DNA of 64,000 nt from Methanohalophilus levihalophilus. Its GTDB lineage: Archaea; Halobacteriota; Methanosarcinia; Methanosarcinales; Methanosarcinaceae. Position numbers and translations under genes: made by a program. The notes below the pieces were generated by a model, which made no database searches, was not told the origin of the DNA, and worked only from the letters and a program-made list of their open reading frames with translations. Below, piece after piece: positions 54,944-63,729 of the stretch (position 1 is the first letter of the stretch; each line of letters begins with the position of its first letter). The stretch spans positions 248,001-312,000 of the forward strand of contig NZ_JAGGLK010000002.1 in assembly GCF_017874375.1 (NCBI RefSeq), read 5' to 3'.

Positions 54944-55299
54944 GCATCTTCCTCGCCGCACAGGAAGCAGTACTCTGCTCCGGGTGCGTTTTTGTAGAGC
55001 CAGCCAGATTTCTGGACCTGCTTGCAGACCTCACACATTTTTGCAACTTTTTCCCGGGGGGTCAGATCTTCAAGCAGCTCTTCCGCAAAAATCTGTATCT
55101 GGGCGAGAGTTTCCACTGAAAAACCAACGTCAGCTCCCCTTTTCTCACTGACGTATTGAGACACTGCAGCCCTTGAAAGCCCGAGGACTTCTGCAACACG
55201 TTGTTGCGTACACCCAAATTCAATCATCATTGTGCGGGCAACTTCTGCGCGTATTGCGGGTAATACCCTCTGGACCATAATTTCGCATGTAGGTCGCAT
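54940..55299 (-). CDS. HTH transcriptional regulator with C-terminal Cys motifs
   Basis: 119 residues. Helix-turn-helix MIEFGCTQQRVAEVLGLSRAAVSQYVSEKRG (~25-55) of the XRE-like COG2522 type found in archaea, then CEVCKQVQKSGWL and EYCFLCGEEDA, four cysteines that may bind zinc or sense redox. Co-translated with nreA, so it may regulate this repair operon. The palindrome at 55346-55371 in its upstream region is a candidate operator. TGA stop. Confidence 0.85.
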   Translation of the reverse strand: MRPTCEIMVQRVLPAIRAEVARTMMIEFGCTQQRVAEVLGLSRAAVSQYVSEKRGADVGFSVETLAQIQIFAEELLEDLTPREKVAKMCEVCKQVQKSGWLYKNAPGAEYCFLCGEEDA

Positions 55300-55345
55300 T
55301 TAACTACCTCTGGCTAACGATTTAGAGTTTTGTTGTTAGCAAGGA

Positions 55346-55371
55346 GGCGATTACCAGAAAAATTAATCGCC
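55346..55371. promoter_or_regulatory. palindrome upstream of the regulator-nreA operon
   Basis: GGCGATTA (55346-55353) N10 TAATCGCC (55364-55371), perfect 8-bp arms. It lies 47 bp before the regulator start on the minus strand; a second, weaker pair (GCTAAC...GTTAGC, 55313-55340) lies closer to the gene. Possible operator or structured leader. Confidence 0.45.
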
Positions 55372-55447
55372 TTCAATCCACTTTTTAATGGATATGGTTG
55401 CTTTCTATTTTTTAAATAGTATTTGTTTAAGATTTTACAGAATAGGC

Positions 55448-55467
55448 CTGAAAATCAAGATTTTCAG
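55448..55467 (-). terminator. hairpin overlapping the aIF1 stop codon
   Basis: CTGAAAATC (55448-55456), 2-nt loop, GATTTTCAG (55459-55467), perfect 9 bp. On the minus strand it includes the TGA of the aIF1 gene. Confidence 0.6.
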
Positions 55468-55772
55468 TCCTTTATCTGGTCGGGAGAGAAGCCCTTTTCA
55501 ATAAGTACCTGCTTCATGCGGCCAAGATGATTGCCTTGTAATTCAACAGCACTGCCTTTTACAGTTCCACCGCAGGCGAATTTGGATTTCAGGTACGTTG
55601 AAAGTTCGTGAAGATCAATTTCGTTGGCATCAAAGCCTTCGACAACAGTCACTTCTTTTCCATACCTTCGCCTGTTAACCTTTACGGTAATTCTTTGCTG
55701 TTCTTTTGCCACTTCTTCGCAGATGCAAAGTTCTTTTGGCAATCCGCATACAGCACACATTTCTGAACTCAT
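55464..55772 (-). CDS. translation initiation factor aIF1 (SUI1)
   Basis: 102 residues. N-terminal [13 protein letters not shown] is a zinc-like knuckle found in archaeal members; the SUI1 domain follows ([21 protein letters not shown], then [19 protein letters not shown] and the C-terminal [12 protein letters not shown]). It secures fidelity of start-codon choice on the 30S subunit. This is relevant here because two genes seem to use ACG starts. TGA stop; ATG 80 bp from the divergent DUF192 gene. Confidence 0.93.
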   Translation of the reverse strand: MSSEMCAVCGLPKELCICEEVAKEQQRITVKVNRRRYGKEVTVVEGFDANEIDLHELSTYLKSKFACGGTVKGSAVELQGNHLGRMKQVLIEKGFSPDQIKD

Positions 55773-55803
55773 TTTCGGGTATTTCCTCCGATATATTATG
55801 ATT

Positions 55804-55842
55804 GCTAAGCACCTGTATTTTTATATATACAGATGCTAAGCA
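55804..55842. promoter_or_regulatory. symmetric divergent promoter region of aIF1 and DUF192 genes
   Basis: GCTAAGCA occurs twice in the same orientation (55804-55811 and 55835-55842), flanking an inverted repeat CTGTAT...ATACAG (55813-55818, 55827-55832) with a TTTTATATATA core that can serve as TATA box in both directions. Confidence 0.5.
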
Positions 55843-55851
55843 TTAACTTCG

Positions 55852-56202
55852 ATGCTATTAATATCTAATGGTAATGCAGTAGCCTCAAAGGTGGAGGTAG
55901 CTAGCAGTTTCCTTGCAAAAAGCCGGGGATTGATGTTCAGGAGAAGCATCCCTGAAGATTATGCAATGCTTTTTACTTTCAAGAAACCTGAGAAGGTAAG
56001 TCTCCACATGGTTTTTGTTCCGTTTCCCATTGATGTCCTGCTTCTGGATACGGGCATGAGAATTCTGGAAACACGATATCTGAAAGCGTGGATTGGTCTG
56101 CTAAACAGTAAAACCAAAGTTAGCTATGTGGTTGAGATGCCTGCGGGTTCAATTGCCAGACACAAACTAAAGATAGGTCAGCAGCTATCTCTCGTTGACT
56201 AA
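55852..56202 (+). CDS. DUF192-family protein
   Basis: 116 residues. [20 protein letters not shown] then [19 protein letters not shown] and [21 protein letters not shown] are DUF192 features (SRGLMFR, the strand with D.G..I and E.PAG). Function unknown; often extracytoplasmic in other organisms but no signal peptide here. ATG at 55852, close to the TATA core at ~55823. TAA stop. Confidence 0.88.
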   Translation: MLLISNGNAVASKVEVASSFLAKSRGLMFRRSIPEDYAMLFTFKKPEKVSLHMVFVPFPIDVLLLDTGMRILETRYLKAWIGLLNSKTKVSYVVEMPAGSIARHKLKIGQQLSLVD

Positions 56203-56279
56203 TCAGGAGAATTCCAGAAATATTTATCTACATGTCCGGTTTATGTGAGGACAGATTCCAGCTAACAAGAGGCGCCCAA

Positions 56280-58427
56280 ATGTTACCTGACCATGACCTG
56301 AAAATCATAACAGAAGAGATGGGAAGAGAACCAAACCTTGTTGAACAGGGTTGTTTCCTGAACCTCTGGAGTGAACATTGTTCTTACCGCTCCAGTGCAC
56401 CCTTATTGAAACGTTTCACAACCGAAGGCGACAAAGTAATCATTGGTCCCGGAGACGACGCAGCAATTGTGCGTTTTGGAGACGGGCTTGCTCTTGCCAT
56501 AGGTATGGAGAGCCACAACCACCCTTCCTATGTGGATCCTTTCAACGGGTCTTCCACGGGTGTCGGGGGAATTGTGAGGGATATTGTGTCAATGGGTGCA
56601 CGTCCAATCGCCCTGATGGACCCTCTTTATTTTGGTCCACTGAATACTCCCAAGAATCTCTATCTTTTTGAGCACATTGTAGAAGGCATCTCAAGTTACG
56701 GAAATTGTATCGGTGTCCCCGTTGTCCGCGGTGAAACTTTCTTTGATGAAAGCTACAGCGGTAACCCATTGGTCAATGTTGTCTGCGTAGGGCTTGTTGA
56801 AGAAGACAAACTCGTGACAGCTACCGCCCAAAAAGCCGGTAACAAAATTATTCTTATGGGATCAACCACCGGCCGTGACGGACTTGGTGGTGCATCCTTT
56901 GCATCCCGGGACTTATCCGAAGACTCGGAAGCTGAAGATCGCCCGAGCATACAGGTAGGCGATCCATTCACTGAAAAACTGGTTATTGAAGCAACTCTTG
57001 AAGCAGTCAACAAAGGCTATGTGAAATCCTGCAGGGACCTTGGTGCTGCCGGATTGGCAGGTGCATCATCCGAAATGGCTTCCAAGGGAAGACTCGGCAT
57101 TCGCCTGATTGCAGATAATGTTCCTCTGCGTGAGGAAAACATGACCGCTTTTGAAATAATGATTGCAGAATCTCAGGAACGCATGCTCGTAGAAGTCGAG
57201 CCTGAAAATGTTGATGCGGTCCTTGCAATCGCCGATAAATATGATTTGAAATCTGCGGTAATCGGTGAACTCACCGAACGTCTTTTCTTCACAGTTGAAT
57301 TTGAAGGTGAAGTTGCTGCAGATATGCCAATTTTACTCCTTACTGAAGGTGCTCCTACCTTTGAGCGTCCTTCAACCCCTCCGGAAAAACGTGACGTTGG
57401 AACATCTCCTGAGATGCCAGAAGATCTCAAACAGATAATTCTCGATATTCTTTCTTCACACAACGTTGCGTCAAGGGACTGGATCTATCGCCAGTACGAC
57501 CACGAAGTACAGGTGCGTACAGTTGTCAAACCCGGTGCTGATGCAGGTATTCTGCGAATTTCCGGCGAACAGGGACTTGGCCTTTCCTGCGGATGCAACC
57601 CTCGCCACACCCAACTGGATCCTTATGAAGGAAGCAGGGGTACACTTGTGGAAAATGCTATGAACCTTGCAATCAAGGGTTCAGAAGGCATTGCTCTTGT
57701 TAATTGCCTCAACTTCGGAAACCCCGAGAGGCCTGACATCTATTGGCAGTTCAAACATGGAATCCTCGGTCTGGCAGATGCTGCCAGGGATCTTTCAATT
57801 CCGGTAGTAGGCGGGAATGTATCACTCTATAATGAAAGTGGGGAATTCAATATGGCAATTCTCCCGACTCCATCTCTAGGGGTAATTGGTTACACTCCTG
57901 ATGTATCAATGGCACCTCCTTCAATATTCCAGAATGAAGGAGATTCAATCATTCTTGTGGGGGCCACAAAGGCTGAGATGGGTGCTTCTGAATACCACGT
58001 TCTTCTTGATTGTATGGATGTAGGTGTGTCTCCAATAATTCCCGAGAACACAACTTCAATCGTTTCAAAATTGATTTCCGCAACCCGCTCAGGACTTGTC
58101 AATGCTTCAAGGGATCTGTCTCTTGGTGGCCTGGCAATTGCGCTCAGTAAGATGTGCTCTGGTATGGGTGCAAATGTTGATCTTACGGGAATTTCAGACG
58201 GTTTGAGGGCAGATGAATTACTGTTCTCAGAATCCTATGCCCGTGCCCTTCTTACAACATCCGAACCCGAAGAAGTCGGGGAAATGCTGGATGGTATTCC
58301 CTATGCAGTTATAGGCAAGGTAGGTGGGGAATCCCTTGAAATTGAGCTTTCTGGAAAAACCATTTCTCTGGGTATTCAGGAAATCAATGACTCATTACAG
58401 AGCCTTACAAAAATGATGATGGAATAA
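56280..58427 (+). CDS. purL: phosphoribosylformylglycinamidine synthase subunit PurL
   Basis: 715 residues, the stand-alone archaeal PurL that works with PurS and PurQ (not in the window). Features: [19 protein letters not shown] with catalytic His (~33), [33 protein letters not shown] (ATP/Mg loop, ~62-95), [14 protein letters not shown], then the second half with [17 protein letters not shown] and [12 protein letters not shown] (~515). GAGGCG lies ~8 nt before the ATG at 56280, preferred over the in-frame ATG at 56232. TAA stop. Confidence 0.95.
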   Translation: MLPDHDLKIITEEMGREPNLVEQGCFLNLWSEHCSYRSSAPLLKRFTTEGDKVIIGPGDDAAIVRFGDGLALAIGMESHNHPSYVDPFNGSSTGVGGIVRDIVSMGARPIALMDPLYFGPLNTPKNLYLFEHIVEGISSYGNCIGVPVVRGETFFDESYSGNPLVNVVCVGLVEEDKLVTATAQKAGNKIILMGSTTGRDGLGGASFASRDLSEDSEAEDRPSIQVGDPFTEKLVIEATLEAVNKGYVKSCRDLGAAGLAGASSEMASKGRLGIRLIADNVPLREENMTAFEIMIAESQERMLVEVEPENVDAVLAIADKYDLKSAVIGELTERLFFTVEFEGEVAADMPILLLTEGAPTFERPSTPPEKRDVGTSPEMPEDLKQIILDILSSHNVASRDWIYRQYDHEVQVRTVVKPGADAGILRISGEQGLGLSCGCNPRHTQLDPYEGSRGTLVENAMNLAIKGSEGIALVNCLNFGNPERPDIYWQFKHGILGLADAARDLSIPVVGGNVSLYNESGEFNMAILPTPSLGVIGYTPDVSMAPPSIFQNEGDSIILVGATKAEMGASEYHVLLDCMDVGVSPIIPENTTSIVSKLISATRSGLVNASRDLSLGGLAIALSKMCSGMGANVDLTGISDGLRADELLFSESYARALLTTSEPEEVGEMLDGIPYAVIGKVGGESLEIELSGKTISLGIQEINDSLQSLTKMMME

Positions 58428-58434
58428 AAAAGAA

Positions 58435-59613
58435 TTAGATCAGGAGGGCGATTTCCTCCATGGTCTCGATTAAAAGTTCTACTTCTTCTGATGTATTGTA
58501 AGGTCCAAAAGAGGCCCTTACAGTACCTTCAAGTCCCATGTGTACGATTCCGGGCATTGCACAGTGATATCCGCTGCGGACACAAATCCTGCGGGTTTCA
58601 TCCAGAATCAGTGCAACATCATGGGGATGCATTCCGTTGAGGTTGAACGGGACTACAGGTGCCCTGTCTTCGGGACCGTAAATCTTAATTCCATCTATTG
58701 CGGCAAGCCCCTTTGCAGCCTTTTTAGCAAGCTTTTTCTCATGAGATTCTATGTTTTCAACACCCAGCTCTTCCACGTATTCCACGGCTCTTCCGAGTCC
58801 AATTACTCCGGGTATGTTCGGGGTTCCAGCTTCAAAGCGGGAAGGTGACCTATCAAGCTCATAACTTGTAGTGGTGACAGATGTAACTGCGCCTCCGCCG
58901 ATGTTAAGCGGTTTGACAATAGATGGATCTTTCATGCAAAGTATTCCTGTTCCCTGTGGCCCCAACAGTGCTTTGTGTCCGGGTGCCGCAAAAAAATCGC
59001 ATCCGATTTTCTCAAAATCCACAGGTGTATGGCCAGCAGACTGGGCTCCATCTATAACTGACAGAATTCCGTTTTCTCCTGCAAGTTTACAAATAGATTC
59101 CACGTCCTGAACAGATCCGAAAACATTGGAAATATGGGTTACAGCGATGACTTTTGTCCTGTTGGTAATTGCTTCTTCAATTTTGGCAGGATCAACGATT
59201 CCATAGTCATCAGGTTCAACCACGGTCATTTCAACACCCTGCTCTCGTAATCTCATCCAGGGAAGCAGGTTTGAGTGATGCTCAACAAGAGTTGTGATTA
59301 CATGGTCCCCTTTTTCCCATTGCAGTCCCTGTGCTACAAGATTGATGCTTTCTGTGGTGTTTCGGGTGAATACTGTGTTCTCCTCAGGAGCATTCAGGAA
59401 TCTTGCAACAGTTTCCCTTGCATTTTCATAATGCTCAGTTGTCTGGCGTGCAAGCCCGTGTGCTCCCCTGCCGTGGTTGGCAGCATATTTAAAAAAATAG
59501 TCTTCCATTGCCCGGACTGCCTGCACAGGAGTCTGGGTGGTAGCACCATTGTCAAAATAAATAACGTCTTTAAGAACCGGAAAGTCTTCCCTTATGAGTT
59601 CAATATCATACAT
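58435..59613 (-). CDS. sufS: cysteine desulfurase, SufS type
   Basis: 392 residues, class V PLP aminotransferase fold. IYFDNGATTQTPVQAV, LVEHHSNLLPW, DGAQSAGHTPVDF and FFAAPGHKALLGPQGTG with the PLP-binding Lys (~226). The C-terminal RICVRSGYHCAMP has the catalytic Cys of group II enzymes. It would supply persulfide sulfur from cysteine. Notable neighbours: a 48-residue conserved small protein and the divergent ycaO-tfuA pair, which needs a sulfur source for thioamide formation. TAA stop. Confidence 0.9.
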   Translation of the reverse strand: MYDIELIREDFPVLKDVIYFDNGATTQTPVQAVRAMEDYFFKYAANHGRGAHGLARQTTEHYENARETVARFLNAPEENTVFTRNTTESINLVAQGLQWEKGDHVITTLVEHHSNLLPWMRLREQGVEMTVVEPDDYGIVDPAKIEEAITNRTKVIAVTHISNVFGSVQDVESICKLAGENGILSVIDGAQSAGHTPVDFEKIGCDFFAAPGHKALLGPQGTGILCMKDPSIVKPLNIGGGAVTSVTTTSYELDRSPSRFEAGTPNIPGVIGLGRAVEYVEELGVENIESHEKKLAKKAAKGLAAIDGIKIYGPEDRAPVVPFNLNGMHPHDVALILDETRRICVRSGYHCAMPGIVHMGLEGTVRASFGPYNTSEEVELLIETMEEIALLI

Positions 59614-59655
59614 GGAAAACAGTACGGTTCAAAGAATAAAAAAGGTTTTTGCAGG

Positions 59656-59802
59656 TTATTTTGCCTGCATTCCACCTACGATGAACTGATAGAGTTCTTT
59701 TTCGTCCTCATTAAGTTCATCTTCTATTTTCCCATCAACCACAAGGTGGTATGATGGAGTTGCGTTTCCGCTCATCTCGTATTTTTTAAGGATGTTTCTC
59801 AT
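59656..59802 (-). CDS. 48-residue conserved small protein
   Basis: Reads MRNILKKYEMSGNATPSYHL, then VVDGKIEDELNEDEKELYQF and ends GGMQAK with TAA. Clear GGAGG Shine-Dalgarno 8 nt before the ATG. Acidic-basic mixed and probably folded. I do not know a family name. It sits immediately upstream of sufS on the same strand (42 bp) and may share its transcript. Confidence 0.7.
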   Translation of the reverse strand: MRNILKKYEMSGNATPSYHLVVDGKIEDELNEDEKELYQFIVGGMQAK

Positions 59803-59956
59803 TTATTTAGCCTCCTGTCTCTTCAACAGTTAAAAAACAATATCTAGTTCATTCAAGTCCCCTCAGACCGGATGCATTTCGACACTGCGTTGAACACTAT
59901 ATGATGTATTTATATTATTTATAGCTTTTGCAAATTTGATTGTCGTAAAGGTTATA

Positions 59957-61261
59957 ATGGATGCAGGAAACTTCCTCCACATGTCACCTATCTTGATTGA
60001 TCCTTCACTTTCATACATCAAAGGCACCCAGAGGGTAATGGACGGGGGGAAAACTCTTGAACTCGTCCAGTCAGGCCTTGACAACATAGGAGTTACCCGG
60101 GTTGCCAATATCACCGATCTGGACAGGGTTGGAATTCCTGTTTTTTCAACCATCAGGCCAAGTGCGGCAGATGGTGCAATTTCGGTTTATTCCGGAAAAG
60201 GAGCAAGTTCTGAGCAAGCTCGTATTTCGGCCATTATGGAGAGCTATGAACGCTGTCTTGCAGAGCGCGTAGGATTCAACGCAAATATTTCCGAAAACAT
60301 TGCGGGTGAGGAATTCATCGAATCGCCGGAAGTTGCCAGTGAAGAGCATCGGATAATAGATCCAGCCTCTCTTTTACTGGCTGAACCCTTGGGTCCGGGT
60401 TCCCTTGTCGAATGGACTCAGGGATTTGATCTTCTTTCAAATGAAGAAGTTTTTGTACCTTCCAATGCGGTTTATCACCCTTATAATTCCCCGGGACGTT
60501 CCTCAAAGCTTTTCAGGAGTAATACCAATGGACTTGCGGCAGGTAATGTCATGGAAGAGGCTCTTTTGCACGGTATCCTGGAAGTAATCGAAAGGGATGC
60601 TCTCAGCATGGCCGAGTTTAACCGCAATCCCGGAAAAGAACTTCAATTGTCCGGGGAAGACGGTGTAAACTACGAGCTCCTTTCAAAGTTCAGGGAAGCT
60701 GGTGTAGACGTAAAGCTCTGGGTGGTTACTCATGACAGCCCGATTACAACAGTAGTTGTTGCTACGGATGATATTGAGCTAAGGGATCCCGCATTGCTTG
60801 TAATGGGGGCCGGTGCGCATCTTGATCCGGCGATTGCAGTTCGCAGAGCACTCTCCGAAGCTGCCCAGTCCCGTGTGGTGCAGATTCATGGTGCCCGTGA
60901 GGACACCGCCAGGGAAGAATTTGTCAGGCAGATTGGTTACGATCGCATGAAAAGAATGAACGGGTTCTGGTATGAGGATGGTTATGAAACAATAACCCTG
61001 AAAAAGTTGGATGATTTATCTGCCTCTACTCCGGCACAGAACATTGAGACCGTTCTCAATCACCTACGGAAAATCACGGACAGGGTAATTGCAGTGGATT
61101 TGAGCAGGGAAAGTATTCCGGTTCCTGTAGTCAGAATTATTATTCCCGGTTTCGAGCAGTATACCCTTGACAGGGAAAGGGTTGGCAAACGGATACGGTT
61201 GGTAGGAAAAAGGAAAGGTCTGGTTGAAGACAAACCCTGGAAACGCAGGCCAAAAATTTGA
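59957..61261 (+). CDS. ycaO: YcaO protein for McrA thioglycine (methanogenesis marker 1)
   Basis: 434 residues from the ATG at 59957 (59981 is an alternative). YcaO domain: GKGASSEQARISAIMESYERCLAERVG has the ATP-binding S-E-x-x-R and E-x-x-E residues (~95-115), NTNGLAAGNVMEEALLHGILEVIERDA (~195-220) holds the second set, with PVPVVRIIIPGFEQY near the end. With TfuA it converts a glycine of methyl-coenzyme M reductase alpha subunit to thioglycine, as shown in Methanosarcina acetivorans. Its TGA overlaps the tfuA start by 4 bp if TTG 61258 is used. Confidence 0.92.
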   Translation: MDAGNFLHMSPILIDPSLSYIKGTQRVMDGGKTLELVQSGLDNIGVTRVANITDLDRVGIPVFSTIRPSAADGAISVYSGKGASSEQARISAIMESYERCLAERVGFNANISENIAGEEFIESPEVASEEHRIIDPASLLLAEPLGPGSLVEWTQGFDLLSNEEVFVPSNAVYHPYNSPGRSSKLFRSNTNGLAAGNVMEEALLHGILEVIERDALSMAEFNRNPGKELQLSGEDGVNYELLSKFREAGVDVKLWVVTHDSPITTVVVATDDIELRDPALLVMGAGAHLDPAIAVRRALSEAAQSRVVQIHGAREDTAREEFVRQIGYDRMKRMNGFWYEDGYETITLKKLDDLSASTPAQNIETVLNHLRKITDRVIAVDLSRESIPVPVVRIIIPGFEQYTLDRERVGKRIRLVGKRKGLVEDKPWKRRPKI

Positions 61262-61935
61262 GCGAAAGTGTGGGTAAGGATATGGGAAAAAAGGCCGTTA
61301 TTTTTGCAGGGACCAGCATTTCATTTGAGGATGCAAAGGCAATCCTGGACGTGGATTACCTGCCACCTGTGCGCAGGGGGGATCTGGGTAAAGTAGCTGC
61401 AAAATATGATGTAATCGGCATCATTGATGGCATTTTTTTTGACCGGGCTGCAGTGGGGCACAGGGAAATCCTTGAAGTCATGAAGAAGGGGAAAGTTGTT
61501 GTAGGCGGCTGCAGCATGGGAGCATTACGTGCTTCCGAACTTGATGTTCATGGGATGATCGGGGTTGGAAGCGTCTACGGATGGTATCGTGATGGCGTTA
61601 TCGAGGATGATGACGAGGTTGCGGTATTAACAAATCCTGATACATTCGAGCCGGTTTCATTGCCACTTGTAAATATCCGGCAAACTTTTCTGGCGGCGCA
61701 GAATGCGGGACTGGTTGATGAAAATGAATGTGCAGCACTAATGAAAATTGCCAAATCGCTACATTATTCCCTGCGAAGCTATCTTGGTATCCTCAAATCA
61801 GCCGAAAAGGAAGGTATTCTGGATTCGCAGAGGGCTGAAAAATTGCTTGATTTCTGCAAGAACAATGAAGTTGATGTCAAAAGGGAAGATGCAATTTCAG
61901 TAATCCGGAAAATTGGTGAATTGCTGAATGAGTAA
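61258..61935 (+). CDS. tfuA: TfuA-like partner of YcaO
   Basis: 225 residues from TTG 61258, or 217 from ATG 61282 which follows GGTAAGGAT. AVIFAGTSISFEDAKAIL, then YDVIGIIDGIFFDRAAVGHREIL and VVVGGCSMGALRASELDVHGMIGVG are the TfuA signature (GCSMGALRAxE). It is required with YcaO for thioamidation of McrA, perhaps by delivering sulfide. TAA stop, tail to tail with the DtxR-type gene. Confidence 0.9.
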   Translation: MSESVGKDMGKKAVIFAGTSISFEDAKAILDVDYLPPVRRGDLGKVAAKYDVIGIIDGIFFDRAAVGHREILEVMKKGKVVVGGCSMGALRASELDVHGMIGVGSVYGWYRDGVIEDDDEVAVLTNPDTFEPVSLPLVNIRQTFLAAQNAGLVDENECAALMKIAKSLHYSLRSYLGILKSAEKEGILDSQRAEKLLDFCKNNEVDVKREDAISVIRKIGELLNE

Positions 61936-61937
61936 TC

Positions 61938-62363
61938 TCAGTGATTCAAATCACAACTTCCATGTTCAATTTCACCGCAGACTCCCATTGTGGGGTGTCC
62001 CATGGAGCTGCATATCCTGTCGACCGCCTCTTTTGATACGTATCCTTCAAAACGTGAGGCCTCCGTGCATGCATTTTCATCATCGAGTCCGTGCTGCTTA
62101 AGCATCAGGCTTAAAATGCGATGCCTGTGTATCAGGAAGGTGGCGTACTCTTTTCCTCTTTCTGTAAGCCTGACTCCGCGGTAAGGGGTATGATCCGCAT
62201 ATCCTGAAGATGAAAGTTCAGCTATTGTTTTGGTAATTGTGGAAGGATCGACTTTGAAGTGCTCGGAGATTTCATTGGTGCGAACTCTTGCGTCTTTCTG
62301 GTAAAGGTACTTGACATAATCTATTTTCCTTGGTGAAAGCTCAAGCCCTGTTATCTCTTCCAT
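61938..62363 (-). CDS. DtxR/MntR-family metal-dependent regulator
   Basis: 141 residues. HTH ~20-70 (RVRTNEISEHFKVDPSTITKTIAELSSSGY), then the dimerisation/metal domain GKEYATFLIHRHRILSLML and CTEASRFEGYVSKEAVDRICSSMGHP with Cys, Glu and His ligands typical of DtxR proteins; the end VCGEIEHGSCDLNH adds Cys and His. No SH3-like third domain. Could control iron or manganese genes; the ferritin-like gene at the right edge is a nearby candidate. TGA stop. Confidence 0.88.
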   Translation of the reverse strand: MEEITGLELSPRKIDYVKYLYQKDARVRTNEISEHFKVDPSTITKTIAELSSSGYADHTPYRGVRLTERGKEYATFLIHRHRILSLMLKQHGLDDENACTEASRFEGYVSKEAVDRICSSMGHPTMGVCGEIEHGSCDLNH

Positions 62364-62405
62364 GCAGGAGAGTAGATGCAGGTGTTTATTTAAGGCTTTT
62401 GAAAA

Positions 62406-63698
62406 TCAGAAGCTTATATTTCCTGCAAAAGACATCCATGCAAAAAGCGCTGCGATTCCCACAGCTGCAAGGATAAGCAACCCCAATCTGCTTTTTCTTT
62501 CAAGTTCCGGGGTTCCCACCATGCGGATAAGAACTATCTTGTTTAGTATGCTGATAATTCCTGCAATAACTGCGATCTGCGCCGCGGTAGCGTAGGAGAG
62601 ACTTCCGTTTACCGCCAATGCTGCCAGTGAAGCTGTAACTGCTGAACTGCTGACGACTCCGCCGATGGCAAGGGCATATACGCCATAAATTCCAGCGTAC
62701 TCACTTGCGAAAGTGCCTATTAGCTGAAGTCCCAGGAAAATAATGCCGAATTCAAAGGCAGGCTTCAGGGCAAAGGGTGATTTAAGTTCCAGCTGCTCGG
62801 TGACATTCCCATCCTTGTTGTTTCCCAGAATAAAAAGTGCTGCCAGAGCAATTCCCATAAGGATATGTGGAGGTGCCATGAAATATGCAGTTCTGCCGCT
62901 TGTGTCAACAATAAATGCAATGACAAGATTGCTTATGAGCATTGAAAGGGTGGCAAGCAATACTCCCTTGTAAAAAGAGTTTATAAGACCTGTTTTTTCC
63001 TTTGCAAGCCCTGAAAGTGCAGCGACTGTTGCATCACTGCTGACAAATCCTCCCAAAAGTCCGGAGTAAGCAATTCCGCCTTCGGTTCCTACGCGCCTTA
63101 GCGAAAGATAGCTGACAAAACCAATGAACATCACCAGAACGATGATAAAGATGGTTGATTTCAGGTTTATGATTCCCCAAACAGGTTCGGACGGAACAAG
63201 AGGATACAGGATGAATGCAACTGCAAGAAATCGCAATGCACTCAGTAATTCATCGTCAGTAAGCTTTTGCGCAAAGGAGTGCAATGGACGTTTTTCGACG
63301 AGCAGGAATGTAATAATTACTCCGGTAATAATGGCAAAAAGGTAGTAACTATTAGCCACGAGAATACCCAGCAGGAATGTACAGTAGAGAGCAATTACAT
63401 TTGTCAGTCCAAGTCTTCCCCGAAGGGTGTAGGTACGGTAGATTAAAGCTACTCCGCAGAGGACGATGAGGACTGCTGCAATCAGGAGTATATTAAAACC
63501 TATAATAGTTCCCACAAATGTTGCAAGCATTCCGCTGACACAGGCAATGGCAAATGTCCGGACTCCTGCAAAAACCTCATGATCAGCTTTCCGGTGCTCT
63601 CGCTCAACACCTATCAGTATTCCTATCATGAGAGACAGGACTAATTTCTGTAAAAAATCTGAAAGTATCGGGTCAATTCCCGACAGTAGACTTTCCGT
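62406..63698 (-). CDS. MgtC/SapB-DUF4010 membrane protein, apparent ACG start
   Basis: About 430 residues from ACG at 63698, or 407 from the ATG at 63629. N-terminal MgtC-like domain (LMIGILIGVEREHRKADHEVFAGVRTFAI), then a DUF4010 domain of about ten membrane helices, with YSGLLGGFVSSDATVAALSGLA and GGVVSSSAVTASLAALAVNG repeats. Possibly a cation transporter or channel. The natural N-terminus (ESLLSGIDPILSDFLQKLVLS) lies before the first ATG, in frame, and its only well-placed start is ACG, 8 nt after GGAG (minus strand, 63707-63710). A one-base loss in the A5 run after an in-frame-shifted TTG is the alternative. Confidence 0.72.
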   Translation of the reverse strand, partial: TESLLSGIDPILSDFLQKLVLSLMIGILIGVEREHRKADHEVFAGVRTFAIACVSGMLATFVGTIIGFNILLIAAVLIVLCGVALIYRTYTLRGRLGLTNVIALYCTFLLGILVANSYYLFAIITGVIITFLLVEKRPLHSFAQKLTDDELLSALRFLAVAFILYPLVPSEPVWGIINLKSTIFIIVLVMFIGFVSYLSLRRVGTEGGIAYSGLLGGFVSSDATVAALSGLAKEKTGLINSFYKGVLLATLSMLISNLVIAFIVDTSGRTAYFMAPPHILMGIALAALFILGNNKDGNVTEQLELKSPFALKPAFEFGIIFLGLQLIGTFASEYAGIYGVYALAIGGVVSSSAVTASLAALAVNGSLSYATAAQIAVIAGIISILNKIVLIRMVGTPELERKSRLGLLILAAVGIAALFAWMSFAGNISF

Positions 63699-63729
63699 TT
63701 TTCCAACTCCTTAAAGGAAAAGGACCATC

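Noticed and set aside
62406-63629. ATG at 63629 as the natural start of the MgtC-type protein
   Set aside because: It would remove a typical amphipathic N-terminus and has no Shine-Dalgarno, whereas a good one exists further upstream; left as an alternative in the feature entry.
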